Positions 51,172 through 64,000 of a DNA stretch of 64,000 nucleotides are shown here, one piece after another. Both the position numbers and the translations under genes were made by a program. Origin of the DNA: Tyto alba (taxonomy: Eukaryota > Chordata > Aves > Strigiformes > Tytonidae); the NCBI RefSeq assembly GCF_018691265.1, contig NW_024881301.1, positions 11,359,752 through 11,423,751 on the forward strand. The letters run 5' to 3'. The notes beneath the pieces are model-generated. The model was given only the letters and a program-made list of their open reading frames with translations. It was not told the origin of the DNA and did not search any database. Each line of letters begins with the position of its first letter. The first letter of the stretch is position 1.

Positions 51172-54100
51172 GTGAGCACACAAACATCTCTTCTTCCTCA
51201 TACCTGGGCTTTGCCTCATCTCTTTAGTCATGCTCTGAACTTCCTCCTCATGTCAGCCAGTATGAGCAAAAGTACTAGGTCGGGTCTATGATCATTGCAG
51301 CTCCACTTCTGAACATCACACTGAATTTACAAGCCATCACTGGAAAGAAACTATAATTCGGTCTGGTTTATGCACTGGGGCTGGTAATTGACTTCTGAAA
51401 TAAGGTTTTTTGCACTGATTTGATTTGTGCTTCAGGAGAACAGATATGATATAATTCAGAAAAGAGAGGCACTAAATGAAAACTTCATCTTCAACATTAA
51501 ATAAACTAAACAAAAACATAGAAAAGGACCAAAATGTTCATTTAGTATACTGGAATTTTAAATTTTCTGGCTTTTGGTAGAATATAATAAAGAAGTTAAG
51601 AAAGTCTTGAAGCAATTTTTAGCTAGATATCATTTGGTACTGTCAGTAATTTGATAACTGACCATTTCTCTGAGATTGCCCAGTTTAGATATAATTCAAG
51701 GACAGACTAGAGATAAGCCTGAATATATGGATGCCTACATCATTCAGACTCACCAGTTGTCAAAATTAATTCATCACTTATACAAATTATTCTGAAGATT
51801 ACTACCTCATTCTGTTACCCTAATGTTTTTCCCTCTTTTTTCCATAATGTATTTGGAAAAACATGTAATAGTCTGCACTAGTTTGTTTCAGTACAGCTTT
51901 GTTAAATAATTTGATAACATCAAGAACAGCAGTTCTTGTTCTTTCCAGTTATGACCCCACTTACAAATGCATTATATTGTGCAACACAAAATACCAGGTG
52001 TTACTATAGGATGAAACTGAATTTCTTTTGAGGTCATTACCCACCGATAACTGCTGCAACCCTTTTGTGGATCATAGCCACTAGCCTGATAACTGCTGAT
52101 CTAGGGATAGATTTTGAAGCAATGGTGTGTTCTTTCCATACAATTATTAACACGCATGATGATGTATTTTTCTTACCTTGACGTGAAATGGGATGTCGTT
52201 AACTCTGCTACCAGGAAAAAGGGTGAAAAGGGGGAAAAAGTACTACTTTATTAAGCAACCAAATATGTAATCAGTCATGATAAGTATCCCACACAGAGGT
52301 ATCTAGATCCAATCATGTACCGGTTCCATGGGGAACGCCTCCCACTCACTGGTTCCCAGTAGGGCTGTCCTGGAAGCAGAAGGAGAAGAATCCATTCATC
52401 AGAAGTCCTGGTCTGCTGTGAGGGTTATGGTCTGACATCTTAAATCCAAACTGCACTTCTTTGTGCTGGCCTGTGGTCTCAAATAAAAATAGATCAAGGT
52501 GTAACATTGAAACTTTATGGCTATTGTTATGGGAAGGCAGAAAAGCAATCTGCCTCAATCAGTTTGACCTTATTGGGAAAATTCCTGTCTGATCATGCTC
52601 TCCAGCTTGGAGACCCCAGATAGAGTTTGTGAATCTCTTAGTGTCTTCTTCATTCAATTGTCAGTGTGAACTGGGTGTCCCTGATTGGCCTGTACAGTCT
52701 GTGGAACGTCACATATCTGTGAGTTACCAAGCTGGGTAAGTTAGTAGGACAAGGCAACACAGGGGCCCACTTTCCATGTTCTCAGAAACTTTTCCATCAG
52801 TTTCATCACTGCTGAACTAAATCTTCACAACAGTGCAAACTCTGCTGCAGTCCCATGCTACCTTTTGTCTGATTACACCTCATTACATTGCATTGATTTT
52901 TTCCTCTCTGTCCTGAATTAAAAACTGTCAGGTAAAATGCAATACATCTCCACACTTCATTTACCTTCATACTGTTGTTTTAAACACATATATAGTGCAT
53001 ACACCCACGCACAACCAGGCCGTGCTTGTCCTACTTATTAACTTCAGGAATATATTCAGTCTGGGATTATAAATCTTGGAAATAATAGTGAGTTCTATTA
53101 TGCTTCTAATAGGATAATACTCCTTGCTGAGGATCAAAACACTAAAAATCAGTGTGGAAGTCCTCAGGGCAAAATGAAAACAAATATTCATCACCCTTTT
53201 GAGATGTCTTTGAGAGGAAGAGATGCAGAATGCTTAAGAAGGAAGACAAAGGGTGATAGCAACCAGGCACCACTGATATTGTCGAAACCACGGTGCTTTT
53301 TTTTTGCCAGACCGCAAGTGCAAGGGGAAGACATTAGCACACTTACTCTGTTGACATTAGTAGCTATGGTAAGTAGAAAAAACAGAAGATCTTAACAAGT
53401 GATACAAGAGATGAAAATGTAGGGGAAGAGGAAGTCATGGGGTATTTAAGATGGCAGTGATGTGCAGAACTGCTTTAAAACTTGGTGTTAAAAGGCTGGG
53501 ATGCTGTGAGTTATTTGAGGTTATATCTGAAATTCAAAGAGAGGCACACCTCTTTCCTAGAAATCTCTATGAGAAAAAGAGAATTACCAACCAGAGGGAA
53601 CCCTCTCAATTATCTGTTTGTCTTATCTGGTGGCACAGAATCAAACACAGTATCAAGACCCTGCTGTATATGTAGCTACCACTATAAAAATGTTTTGTAA
53701 ACAAACGTAGTGGGTTTTTTAGCCCTTATTTAAACTTATACGTCATAAAATTTTGAGGGGTTATTTAATGCAGCAATTCCTTCTCTTTATTAGTTTTACT
53801 CCTCTGGTTGTTGTCGTTATTTCTTAGTCTATTGTTTGTCAATGGTTGGAACAGGAAAAAGGCAAAAGCCAGAGGAAACGAGTCACAGGGATAGCTGGTA
53901 AGCAGACAGAATTTCATGTATGCTCTGCTATTTTTTATAGCATCATAAAAGCCAAATTTGATTAAAGAATAAATTATTCAAAATAATATGTCACGACAAA
54001 AGCCAAAATGAATATAATTAAGAAACAGAAACATGAATGGATGTGGCTAGAACAGCAGCACACGGAAATGAGAAGAGACCTTAGAAAGAAGAGTGAGGAT

Positions 54101-55784
54101 GGCAGAAGAACCATTGGTTCAAAGCTTACAAAGAAGGGAAAGGAACAGCCTGCCATCCTATATGTGGATACAGAAAGGATCAGAGCGGAGACAAGCCACT
54201 TCATAGGATACAGGGCTGGTCACACCCCTGTCTAACATAGAGCAGGGGCTTTAGAATTAGATATTTTTGTAGAGCTTTGTAAAGAGACAAGACAGTTAAC
54301 AATCAAGTCAGTGATGGCAAATGTGTAAGATGATTTCACTTGTCCCTATGTCCAGGCCCATAATTTTCATTTTTGTGTATCTAACTGCCAAAGTGCAGCA
54401 GACTGGTATCTATCAATCTGCCTGCATTCTGATGTCAAGAAGAGGCAATAAAGGAAGAGTAGAAATACCAACCTGACATTAAGTCCAGTTCTGGGACAAG
54501 AACAATATCTGCATTGACTAGTTGTTTTATAGAACATGCTGCAAATTAACCCATTTCCTGTTTGACCTGTTTATTTGTAATACCTCTTCTTCAGTCAAAG
54601 CTGGAATGCAATTATTGTCTTCTCTCAAGCAGCATATTGCTGAGCTAAGATTGTTCACAGAAACAAAATGAAGGCCCTCAAAATCTCCTAGATGAAGAGA
54701 GATTTTAAAAGACCATGACTGTATACTTTAAAAAGCAGACAAATAAAAAAAGCAATTACAACAAAATTTAAAGTTACTAAATGATTTAGAGAAGGTAGAT
54801 TGGGAGCTTCTCCCTGTCCTACAGTAACAGGGGATATTAATTTAATATAACAGATAGCAAGCTGAAACCTTGTATTGGCTTTGCATGTCAAGGTTATGGT
54901 AGTGGGGGGGCTGCAGGTGTATCGCTGTGAGAAGATGCCAGAAGTTTGTCCCATGTCAGATAGACCCAGGAAAAAAAATACCTTTTCACACAATGCATGA
55001 TCTCACTATGGAGCCAGTTGTGGTGTTGAACAGGACTCAAGAAGATATTACTCATTAATCAAGATACCAAGAAACTCTGGGGTGTAGAGTGCTAGCCAGT
55101 CTTTAATTATTTGAAATCAGATGATACCTAGCATGCAAGAATATCTATTGCTGCATCTTCCACCCCTACCTGACCTCTTTGACACCTACCCATACCTGAC
55201 CCTTGCTCTTTAGCGAGCAGCTTCAGCTCTTAATCGGTTTTTTCAAAAAAGGCTATTGGACTAAGTGGACATCAAGCTTCTGTCAGTGTGGCATCTTCAC
55301 TAGTTGTCCGATTATCACCTGACTCCCTGGCATCTCAAATCACATCCTTAGTGTGCAAATACATTATTCTATTGTATATGCCACTTCACTATTTTTGCTT
55401 ATTTTAATTGGAATACCAATTTAATTTCCAGTTGTCAAGTGTCTTCATCCGATACAACATAGTATAAATGGTAATCAAGGGGATTTATGCTCTTAAATGA
55501 AGGGTTAGTTTTTAGTGACCTTGTGTCAGGGTAGTTACTCTACTGCCTTCTTCACATGAGTATGCTGATGCACAGGTTCAAAACGCCTCTTCTGTTCTTC
55601 TAAGCCTCTCCTGTGCAGACACTGCCAAACTGAAAGTTGACGGTATGTTAACAAATCTAAATTAACTTACACTTGTGTCCTTAGAAAGATTGGAAATGGA
55701 GTCTTCTCAAGGTAAAGGCTAAGGCAGCAGTCCACCATGTCACTTCCCTTGCCAGGTCTGGTAATGTGCTCTCTTCTTCTGCAG
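51172..55784 (+). other. ARHGAP28: ARHGAP28 intron 2 (4.6 kb, phase 1)
   Basis: The intron begins GTGAGC and ends TTCTTCTGCAG after a clear pyrimidine tract, splitting the codon of Glu110. I recognise no gene, RNA or repeat within it beyond short A- and T-rich runs. Open frames such as those near 53.2-53.7 kb are unremarkable. Confidence 0.93.
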
Positions 55785-56002
55785 AAGGGGAGCTGGAGGC
55801 AGAATGGCTGCAAGATGTAGGTTTATCTACATTGATCTCGGGAGCTGAAGAGGAGGACGGCCAAGCCCTACTGTCCACTCTGACCCGAACCCAAGCTGCT
55901 GCCGTACAGAAGAGGTACAACACCTACACTCAGACCCTCAGGAAGAAGAACAAGCACACAGTCCGGGATGTGCGAGACATCTTTGGCACCAATGACTCTT
56001 CT
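55785..56002 (+). CDS. ARHGAP28: ARHGAP28 coding exon 3 (residues 110-182)
   Basis: This exon follows TCTGCAG and ends TCTTCT|GTAAGT (phase 0). It encodes EGELEAEWLQDVGLSTLIS, an acidic EEED stretch, and then the family signature LSTLTRTQAAAVQKR (residues 139-153). It continues with a lysine/arginine-rich TLRKKNKH segment and RDVRDIFG (residues 170-177). EGELE.EWL, STLTRTQAAAVQKR and DVRDIF are shared by ARHGAP28 and ARHGAP18, and the details follow ARHGAP28. The segment is non-catalytic and lies well before the RhoGAP domain. It is the best conserved part of the gene in this window and anchors the identification. A minus-strand open frame across it is a shadow. Confidence 0.97.
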
Positions 56003-59000
56003 GTAAGTAGATAATGCATCCTAGTGAATGCTTTTGAGCTTAGTTTTTTACGCATTTTACAAGTAGCTTATCAAAGCTTCTACCAGACAAGAACCATTTT
56101 CTGCTGACAATGTATAGACAGCCAGTAGCAGTTCCTGAGCCTAAGTCCAGACTTTTAATGCTCTATTTATAACATTTTAAGAGAAAAAGAAGAAATCAAT
56201 TAAAATGGATGGTGCACAGTTTTGCAAATAACCTGTAACATAATGTTGTATTTGTTGCCAGCCTTCCTCCTCCAATCTCCTATCAAGACTAACATTTACT
56301 CCTTTATTTTTTCAAAATTGGTGAGTTACTCTTGGCAGCTATTCAAATTTTTGCTGGCTTCTGGGGACACTTGCTATTTACTCAGCAGTCTCAGCAGTGA
56401 AGTAAAACTTATCTAATGAAGCAAGTGGGGTTCAAATATGCATAAGCAATTAAACACCTGCCGGCATGATTGCAATGGGTACACTGGCAGTTACATTTCA
56501 CTTATGTAGCAAATGAAAATCTATTAACTGTTCATTTGCTTCACGGCTTCAGAAATGAGCATTACCTTTGGTGGTTTCATCCCCTTTTCCCTGAGGATAG
56601 CTCTAAATGCACAAATTCCTATCCTCACACATTTTGATGAATGCAGTCAAATGTGTGAGTTTAGTCCAATGCTCAAAACAACATGCATGACTTTATATAT
56701 GTCAGTCATGATGTCTTAAATGGGAGTCGCCAGTAAGCTCACAAGCTTTGAAATTAATACTAAAGTTCTTGCCATTACAAAACTCAAAGAAACTCTTTTT
56801 CACTATGAAATTGCTTTGTCATTTTCTATTTGTCCTACCTTCTCCTCAAGGCTTGACATCCTGGATGAATTTAAAACAAAAAATTGGGAAACAAAATAGT
56901 AGCTGCATAATTATATTAAAATTACAAAGATATAGTGGTTGGGGAGTTAAATTATTTGTCTCCAGTTTAAGTATCTGGGCTCTTTGGAACCTCTTACACA
57001 TATTCCACAAACATATCCAGAAGCATCTAGTGGTTTCCTGTGGGCAAACTTTCTTGTATGAGAAATCATCAGGCATGTTTGCATGAACATTAAAAAGCTG
57101 ATGGCAGTTCTTATTAGATTAGCACATTTCTCCTGATTCAAGTATCTGTAAACATTAATGTGTTTGAAATGTTTAAAAATTATAATAAAGCTTAAATTTC
57201 CTAGTAAACTTCAATCAACTAAATGAATATTGTGCCCATTCTCTCAGATAGGCACATTATTGATCTGGTTTTGACCTGATTATTTTTCACCTCTGTTTCT
57301 CACTTGCTAGAGGAATCAGGAGCTTCAGAGCCATTGCCCTTCAAATCACTGTTTTACCTCCTCTGAAATTCAGCTCACTTACTAGTTCTGCATTGTGAAA
57401 GTTTGAAAGATAAGACCAAATAAGTAATTAAGACTTCTAATTCTTCTTTCCACAAAAAATATGCTGTTCTGCAGGGTGCTTACCTAAACGTTAAACAAAT
57501 ACAGCTGCAGAGCACACCATCACCTCCCTCCAATGGGCTGCAAAACAGATTGTATTTCTAAAAGCCTGCAAGGTTCCCAATACCACTTTGACATTCCCAT
57601 TGCTCTTATCTCTGCTGTTTATTATGGGATTTAGAAACTTCACCCTAATTACCAGCTCCTCAGGGATAAACACACTGCAGGGGAGATTGTGCCCTAACCT
57701 GGGGGTCTCCCGAGTAGTCCTTTCTCAGGGGGTATCAGCTGAAGCAGTCCTTCATGCTCTGCTACCTCTTCGGGCATGGCACTACAGCTGTCGATGAATC
57801 TTTATGATGAATCAGTTTGGGAAAGTGATCCACATTAAAAACAACCCAGCCAAAAAGGAAGAGCAACAGGGGACAGGGAGGGGCAAATTTTTTCAGCACA
57901 GCTGCTGAAGAGAGGCTGTTAAAAAGACTGCTTGAAATGACATGCAGTTTTGCTTTCCCATCCTGCTTTTTAGTTGGGAAGGCAAGAAGTAAATGTGTTG
58001 CAAATAGCAAAACAGCACTAATTGTTTCACATAACTTTATAATCCTCCCCATTAGGAGGATGGATTTACACCTTCCTCCCAACAACCTAAGCAGGAGCCT
58101 AGAGGGATGGGTCACAGGATGGATTACTCTAATCTGTGGCTAATGATGAGATAAAAGGTGATTAGCTCACTAGGGTCACCTGAGATGAGATTTAGGGGAC
58201 TACTGAAGAGGCATAAATAGTTGTTATTCAGGGTTGGGAAGAGAGATTTGCCCTAGTTTCTTCTCTCTGTTCTGAAAAAAACTGCCTGCTAGACGTTTCA
58301 CTATTACTGCCTGGTAGGCAGTTTCTGTGAGGGTCAGCACAGAGCAAAGGGTGGTTTTCTCTCATCCTGCCTTGAGGCCGATCCTCTCAGGGAAGGAGTG
58401 TTCCATCAACAGCCCTAGTGGACTGAAATGCAAGCCGTATTTCCTTTTTTTGTTTGCTCTCATATTTTGTTTTGTTTTGTTTTCTGTTGCCCACTCTGCA
58501 AAGGTGCCATGATCTCTGGGGGCAAAATGCAGCACCTGCGGTACCTTGCCCCTCAGAGAGTGTTGCCTTGCCGGAGCAGCTGGCCCCAGCTGAGGTGCCT
58601 CTGCTCTGCTTCAGACAAGCCTACTTACAGCAGGCTCTGCTGACAGCCACACTCCAAGATTTAAATTGGATGGTTTATTAATCACAGTGGCCTGATTTTC
58701 CTTATTGCTGGTGTCCCGCTGCTTCCATCAGAAGCTAGAGGTAATGCTAGTACTCAAAGTCTAGAATAATCAACAGCAAAGTAAAAATGGATGGGAAAAC
58801 TGATTTTGTTATTGGAGGGAAGAAATGAAGCATTATGCTCATTAACAGCCTAACCCTGTACGTTATGATCACTCAAAACTCCTCAAGAGTTTTAGGAACA
58901 TTTTACTTGAGAAATGCATGAGAAAATCATGACCTAATTAAAGAAGAATCACTAACAAACCCAGAGTTATTTGCATGAAAATGCGTTTGTGATGATAGTG

Positions 59001-61524
59001 CTTGGAAATATGAATATATCCAAAGCATGGGCAACTTGTACCCTAACCAGAGCTATAAGGCTATCTTCCTCTGACTATTTCCCTTAGCTGCAGGGCTGAC
59101 AATAGAATTTGGTTGCTTTGGTGCTCCAATGCTTTGGTTTTACATCTTCTACAATCAAGGTAGTTACTAAAGAACTATCTACCTCATCTCTTGCTCTTCT
59201 GGTTTCCTCTTCCCATTGGAAATTTCTGTGTACACTGTGCTGGTAAACACTGGGCTCATTTTTAGTATCGGCTAATGAGAACTGTCTAATGAATCACTTT
59301 CAGTCAGAAATCAGGATATGAGAAGTCTTGCTTTCAAAGGAGTCCCAGCCAAATGAGTAAAGCTCTCCTGACTTAATTAAGAACACAATGTGACTCTTAA
59401 CCTTTTACATTCATTAAGGCATGAGCCTCCAAAGTTTTTAAATCTTTTTTACTAAAGAAATAATCTAGATCTTTAAAATTCATGGATTAAAAAGTATTTT
59501 TTTCCAAGTCTTCCCTTTCTTTTTATCATAATATACTAATATTTAAAAAGCTGGGGGGAGGAGGTTGGTCCTGTTTGGAAGAGATTTTCACAAAAGAGAC
59601 ATAGATTTGGCTTCTTTATACACTCTCACTGTGGAGGCTGGGAAATAAGACCAAGAATATGACATTTTTAACTACCCCTGATGTTGTACACAATTCACAT
59701 TATTCAACTGCCACTAGCTAAAGCATCCTGCAAGCTGTTGCAAGCACTGCTGGGTGCAAAGCAGGGCTGTATTGTCAGCTCCCCTCTGCCAGCTCCACTG
59801 TGCTTAGACGAACCCGATTACTGCAGCTGCTTCACTATTAATTTCACCTGTGTAACAAGGCTGGAAGGATGTTTTTCTTAATAAACTTGATTCATTGGAA
59901 ATCTGTTCTGAATACTGTTCTCAGGTTCAGACACTTTGAGCAGTGAAAGTAGATGGGCCAGTTGTTAATATTTACCATTACTTTCTCCATCTGGATCTTA
60001 AGCAGTAGAATAACTACTTTAATGTTTGATTTTCCCAAATTGCTGTGGCAAGTTTAACCATCCCCTCCACTTCCATACTTCCACCTGAAATTTATCACGC
60101 TTTTTATGTCTTAAAACCCTCTGTGTAAATGTTAAAGGATTTTATCATGAAAAGATCCTAGAGTTCTCCTTTTAAAGTAATCAATGGTCCTTGTAGTCTT
60201 CTGGCAAAGGAAGTCCATGTGACTCAAATCCTGTTTGCTATCAAGTTCGTGGGCCATTGAATGGACTCTCTCAGGAGGGATTTCATTCATGTTACATTTG
60301 ATTTTGTTACACAAATAGCTCAGAGAATAAGACTGAATAAAAGAACATCAACATTATTTCAGGCTTTCAATTGGAAGAGCTGCCTGTCTTTTAAATATCT
60401 GACATTTTTTAGCAGCCTAAATGCTGCTCCTGTGCTTTGGCTATGAATGGCGAAGAAAAAATTTCTGCCCTGAGTCATTGCTTGTTGATAAACAGCAATT
60501 TAAAGAGCAGCTATTGCATGCACATTGGGGCCCTCAGCTGTAGGTTCAACTAGAAAGCTGGGGCTGCTTCATCTGCTTAGGGAATGGAGAGGCAGCAGGT
60601 ATGAGAAAGGAGGGGTTCCAAGGGCTCTCACCAGGATGCAAAGGGCAGCAGAAAAATTACAAAGCTGGTTTGGGACATTGTAGTTATTTTCACTGAGTAC
60701 CATTTAGAGCATTTTTTAAATTCCTGACCTTTTTTTTTAAATGAAGAACATGCAGATAATCTGCTACTGCCACAGGTACACACACTCAGATTTGTCTTTA
60801 TGAGTCCCAAATTCCTGAGAACAAGAGTAAAACTCCACTGCCAAGAAGAGGTGACAGTGGTTGCAAATCACCCTGTGGGCTTCTGAGCCCCTTCTCTGGT
60901 GTGCCACACACATTTCCTCCATTTTCACACAGTGCAGAATGATTTCTGGAGCAAAAATAAATTAATTTGACTATAGAAAAGGTCTTCTTTCCCTAAAACT
61001 GTTTTTGAAGTTCGCTGATAATTTGTTAGTACATAACCTATGGGAGAACATTCATCCATTAATAATTTCCTGATGCCTAAGTCCATAAAGGTGGTGAACA
61101 GCCTGATTTCTGGCAGGTGCTTGGGAGCAGTGGATATTCAATATGTGTCAGAGAGTCTTCAAAAAATTTGTGGCCAAAATGATTAAAAGCAAGATGGATT
61201 ACAATTTGATGAGGACCTTTTGATTAGTGCAATTATGTACAGCAACTTACTTAGCTAATTTCAGTCATTATATAGGACAGAACTCATTAGCTACAGCAAG
61301 ATGCAATATTACTGACCTCAACATGATCCAAATCTGTACAGCCTGGGGAAGATTAATTCTCAGGCTTGGCTATGAAAAATGTACTCTGGCGAATCACAAC
61401 AGGTTGTTTAATCTTGGCAAAAGAGTGTAAGCTGAGAATGATATGCTATTGCTTGAACTGTAGCAGTTTCTGTCCATAGACGTTTACCTTCACTGCGGTC
61501 TGATCATTTTTCCTTGCCTATCAG
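56003..61524 (+). other. ARHGAP28: ARHGAP28 intron 3 (5.5 kb, phase 0)
   Basis: The intron starts GTAAGT and ends CCTATCAG. The mammalian protein, as I remember it, has roughly 60 more residues at this point than exons 3 and 4 supply here. An in-frame phase 0-0 exon might therefore be expected in this intron. I looked for one and found no splice-bounded frame resembling it. The intron otherwise holds a short TTTTG repeat near 58,465-58,483 and small hairpins, and no recognised mobile element. Confidence 0.85.
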
Positions 61525-61612
61525 CCCACATTTGAGACAGTTCCAGTGTCACCAGTTCCTTCTAATGGTATCCAGCTTCCTGGGCAGAAGCCAGTTTGGA
61601 AATCAGTTAGCT
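61525..61612 (+). CDS. ARHGAP28: ARHGAP28 coding exon 4 (residues 183-212)
   Basis: This 88-bp exon is preceded by CTATCAG and ends AGCT|GTGAGT (phase 1). It encodes PTFETVPVSPVPSNG, then QLPGQKPVWKSVS, matching the mammalian ARHGAP28 segment that reads ETIPVLPVHSNG in human (from memory). It is proline-rich and predicted disordered, with no catalytic residues. It enters in phase 0 and leaves in phase 1, so it can only be skipped in frame together with exon 5. The short length and moderate conservation make it less certain than its neighbours, but the frame and both splice sites agree. Confidence 0.88.
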
Positions 61613-63545
61613 GTGAGTATGCCAACATGTAACCAGTGTTCACTTCCTCCTAGGAAAATGATAGACAGAAAGATCCTTTTGTGGTTCAGAGGTTAGTGCT
61701 CTCTTTCATGTTGGGGCCGTGCTACATATATTTTCTTAAAATCATTGTCAGCTTATTGTCATGAAGGAACCAAAGTTTCCCATTCAAAACCGGTGTTGTA
61801 CAGACACAGACTGCTGCCCTTGAGGCATCAGTGTCTGAAAAGTACTGATCATTTCAAGGCTGGGAATGCAAAAAATAACCTCTAAACATCGTGGTGCAGA
61901 ATTTGTCCAGCATATGTCAGCAGTGTATTTTCTTGTTGCAAATCATGACAAGAAAGATGCATATTTCCTTCACATTTCCTCTCTAGTACTGCAGAAACTG
62001 TAGTATTGGAAATTTACAATTTTTCTGGTTCTGCCTTATTATTCTGATCTACTAATGGTGTTATTTTGAACATCCCTTAAACACTTTGCCTTGACAGTGA
62101 CTGGCAGTATTAATGAACACAATGGCTCTGCTCTACTCAGCATCTGGATAACAGTCAGCAGCCTTCCACAGGAATGTCCATCTTTTAATTTGAAATCTCT
62201 TCCCATCACCATTGTTCAGGGCTTAACTATTAATACTTGAGTTTCTAAACTAGTACCTTAGTTGTTTACCTCTGGATATAGTGCCACAGACATTTCCCTT
62301 GGTTCCAAAAGCTGCTCTGTTGATACGTCTGCTCTGCAAGCAGTTGTATGAGAACAGATGGGGAACCAAATGGCCAGAGGTACTACGGACATTCTGTGGT
62401 CCCAGGTCCAAAGGTGGAAAGAGAGATGGAAACTACTCTAAATGGTTTGGCCATTAGGTAATGTCTAAGGCCACAGTTCAGAAGCCGCTTAATAACACGC
62501 TTAGATTTTTCATATTAGACTTGCAAAATAAAGGGTGTTGCAAAAACTGTTTAAGTCCCTGTATCTGTAAATGCAATGATTTAAAAATAATGGGACACAT
62601 ACATGTTTCTAAAATATGTAATGCTTTTTAATTTGCATTTTGATTTCCATAGCTTTTGAATGCACTTGAGTCATGTTAGTAAACTCTTCTCTGCAGTCCT
62701 GGGGGCTGAAATTTTACTTCACTTCCAATGAAAATTATGATTGTGTTCGAGTTGCATGAGTCTAGGAGCTGGCCCTTAAGGGAAACCTAAAATTTGTCCT
62801 GAGATGTGAGAGATCAGTCATGAAAGTTGGCAACACTGGAACTCATGTGTGTTATCACACTTAGGACTCCATGACAATAGGATATTTCTGTACTTGATTG
62901 TACTGATTTCAGAAATTTTCCCCTGGCATCCACTAATTTCAGGAGGTGACTAAATTTTAGAGTAGAGCAATAAGTCATTTCACAATAACTACCAGAAATG
63001 CCAGTAGATATAGTGTTTTTCAACCTGGAAGATTGTACATTGTATCCTGTTTTGGTGCTACACACCTAAATTAGCAACTGTGAGAAATATATGTATGTGA
63101 ACATATGAATTTATGCATAATATCTTATGATTGTAAGTCAGTCAACAGTGACCTGAGAACCTGTGTCAATGACATTTTTCTGTCAGGAACTTTTATTTTT
63201 AATTGTTCATTAGACAAGTGCACCACAGTTTTCTGGCCTGAGTAGACAAGGACGGAGTACAAAAACTAAATAATTCCTGATAAACAGGAAGTTCCAGTTT
63301 GACTATCTTTCTCACGAAAAGCAACAAGTTAAATAATCTAAAATGAAAATAGGGATTTTATTTCGAAGGGGTTATTTCCTCCAGACAAAACAGGAACATG
63401 CTGTGGTATACACTGAAATTCCTCTTTGAAGAACTTCCTTTATTACTTTCTCAAGATTTTTGTCATCTTGGTTCAATTTTTTAATGTCTCTGTACTAAAT
63501 GCAAGACAACATTCAGCATTCATATTTAATTTCCCTTATTTACAG
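61613..63545 (+). other. ARHGAP28: ARHGAP28 intron 4 (1.9 kb, phase 1)
   Basis: The intron starts with a strong donor GTGAGT and ends TTATTTACAG. It splits the codon of Ser212. I see no gene, RNA or recognised repeat inside it. Confidence 0.9.
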
Positions 63546-63703
63546 CTAATAGTTGTCTAGACTGTGGACTAGATAAAGGCAGCCCATCCGTAACAGAAGA
63601 GCTCTCCTATGAGGTCTCTTTCTCAGAGTCCATAACGATCTTTCCAAAAACCCAAGAATGGCCGAAAAACCAGAGGTTCAAAAAGGAAGATGCTGCTTTG
63701 CCT
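63546..63703 (+). CDS. ARHGAP28: ARHGAP28 coding exon 5 (residues 212-264)
   Basis: This exon is preceded by TTTACAG and ends TTGCCT|GTAAGT (phase 0). It encodes a variable stretch, then TEELSYEVSFSE (residues 228-239), then a basic region ending FKKEDAALP. The EELS(F/Y)EVS(F/Y)SE motif and the following KKED are recognisable ARHGAP28 features. The similar EVSFAEQ occurs in ARHGAP18. Translation is open to the donor and would continue in an exon beyond the window, where the segment before the RhoGAP domain is expected. No part of the catalytic domain, including its arginine finger, is encoded here. Confidence 0.93.
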
Positions 63704-64000
63704 GTAAGTTTTTTCTCGACATGTTTCCTCAATTGTTTTCTCTAACATAGTAATTTCTTGCTCTGTATCCCTAGCACATTTGTCTGTTAAGATATAGTAG
63801 CTGTTCTTTGTGATGTGTGCTTTATAGAGACTGCCTGCTGTGCCTGCCTACTGCTCATGACTGATTCCCAGAGAGGCACCAAAGCTAATCTGGATATCCA
63901 ACCCTGGTTTTCACTCATACCCATGGCAGATGAATATGTGTAACTGAGTCCACAAATATTACATCATTCACACATTTTTCACGTAGAAATAAAGACCAGT
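63704..64000 (+). other. ARHGAP28: ARHGAP28 intron 5, 5' end only
   Basis: The intron begins GTAAGT and runs off the right edge. Nothing is recognised within the visible 297 bp. The rest of the gene, including the RhoGAP catalytic domain, must lie further right. Confidence 0.88.

Noticed and set aside
50839..51291. 150-codon plus-strand frame, the longest in the window
   Set aside because: It overlaps ARHGAP28 exon 2 in a different frame. The real frame is fixed by matching phases at both splice sites and by the ARHGAP28 sequence.
54000..54240. Reverse-oriented CR1 3' end suggested by tcataggata and nearby sequence
   Set aside because: The characteristic octamer tail repeats and the conserved adjoining sequence are absent.
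57311..57390. Acceptor-like ctag followed by an open frame in intron 3
   Set aside because: The frame closes after 24 codons with no donor, so it cannot be the missing exon.
57762..58115. 117-codon minus-strand frame in intron 3
   Set aside because: It is not recognised, lies opposite the ARHGAP28 transcript and has no exon structure.
58428..58681. GC-richer open stretch in intron 3 as a candidate for the missing ARHGAP28 exon
   Set aside because: Its three overlapping frames do not resemble the mammalian segment, and no phase 0-0 acceptor and donor pair frames a suitable ORF.
1..64000. CRISPR arrays, insertion sequences, tRNA or rRNA genes, operons, integrated viruses
   Set aside because: No regularly spaced repeats, tRNA-like A and B boxes, rRNA segments, viral coding blocks or paired long terminal repeats were seen. 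Splice-separated exons show this is vertebrate nuclear DNA.

Overview
The window is vertebrate nuclear DNA, most likely from a bird. It is AT-rich, gene-sparse, and contains small exons with GT-AG introns. I recognise no Alu, B1, L1 or other mammalian repeat and very few interspersed repeats of any kind. The one repeat I recognise, with moderate confidence, is an old CR1-like fragment, the LINE family typical of birds and reptiles. A turtle, crocodilian or lizard cannot be excluded from sequence alone.

Layout: positions 1 to about 9,720 look intergenic, with no convincing gene on either strand. They hold the CR1-like fragment, simple repeats, and a diverged 66-bp direct repeat pair. A CpG-rich promoter-like segment lies at about 9,811-10,240. 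From 10,034 to the right edge the plus strand carries the 5' half of one gene, recognised as ARHGAP28 (Rho GTPase-activating protein 28). Five coding exons join into one open frame of 264 codons: 10034-10158, 50969-51171, 55785-56002, 61525-61612 and 63546-63703. The intron phases are 2, 1, 0, 1 and 0, and every junction has GT and AG. Intron 1 is 40.8 kb and makes up nearly two thirds of the window.

The encoded segment is the regulatory N-terminal part of the protein. It contains a leader with VVLTAYH, a basic KSLPRCRRINR block, a serine-rich block ending in SMEDFW, the family signature LSTLTRTQAAAVQKR, and the EELSYEVSFSE segment. The catalytic RhoGAP domain must lie beyond position 64,000. 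The protein family switches off RhoA-type GTPases and so restrains stress fibre formation, but nothing catalytic is visible here.

I found no RNA gene, CRISPR array, intact mobile element or operon-like structure, and no evidence for a novel multi-gene system. The observations most worth checking are a four-codon upstream ORF (including its stop) abutting the start codon, an apparently absent exon relative to the mammalian protein, the 66-bp repeat pair, and a perfect 13-bp inverted repeat in intron 1.
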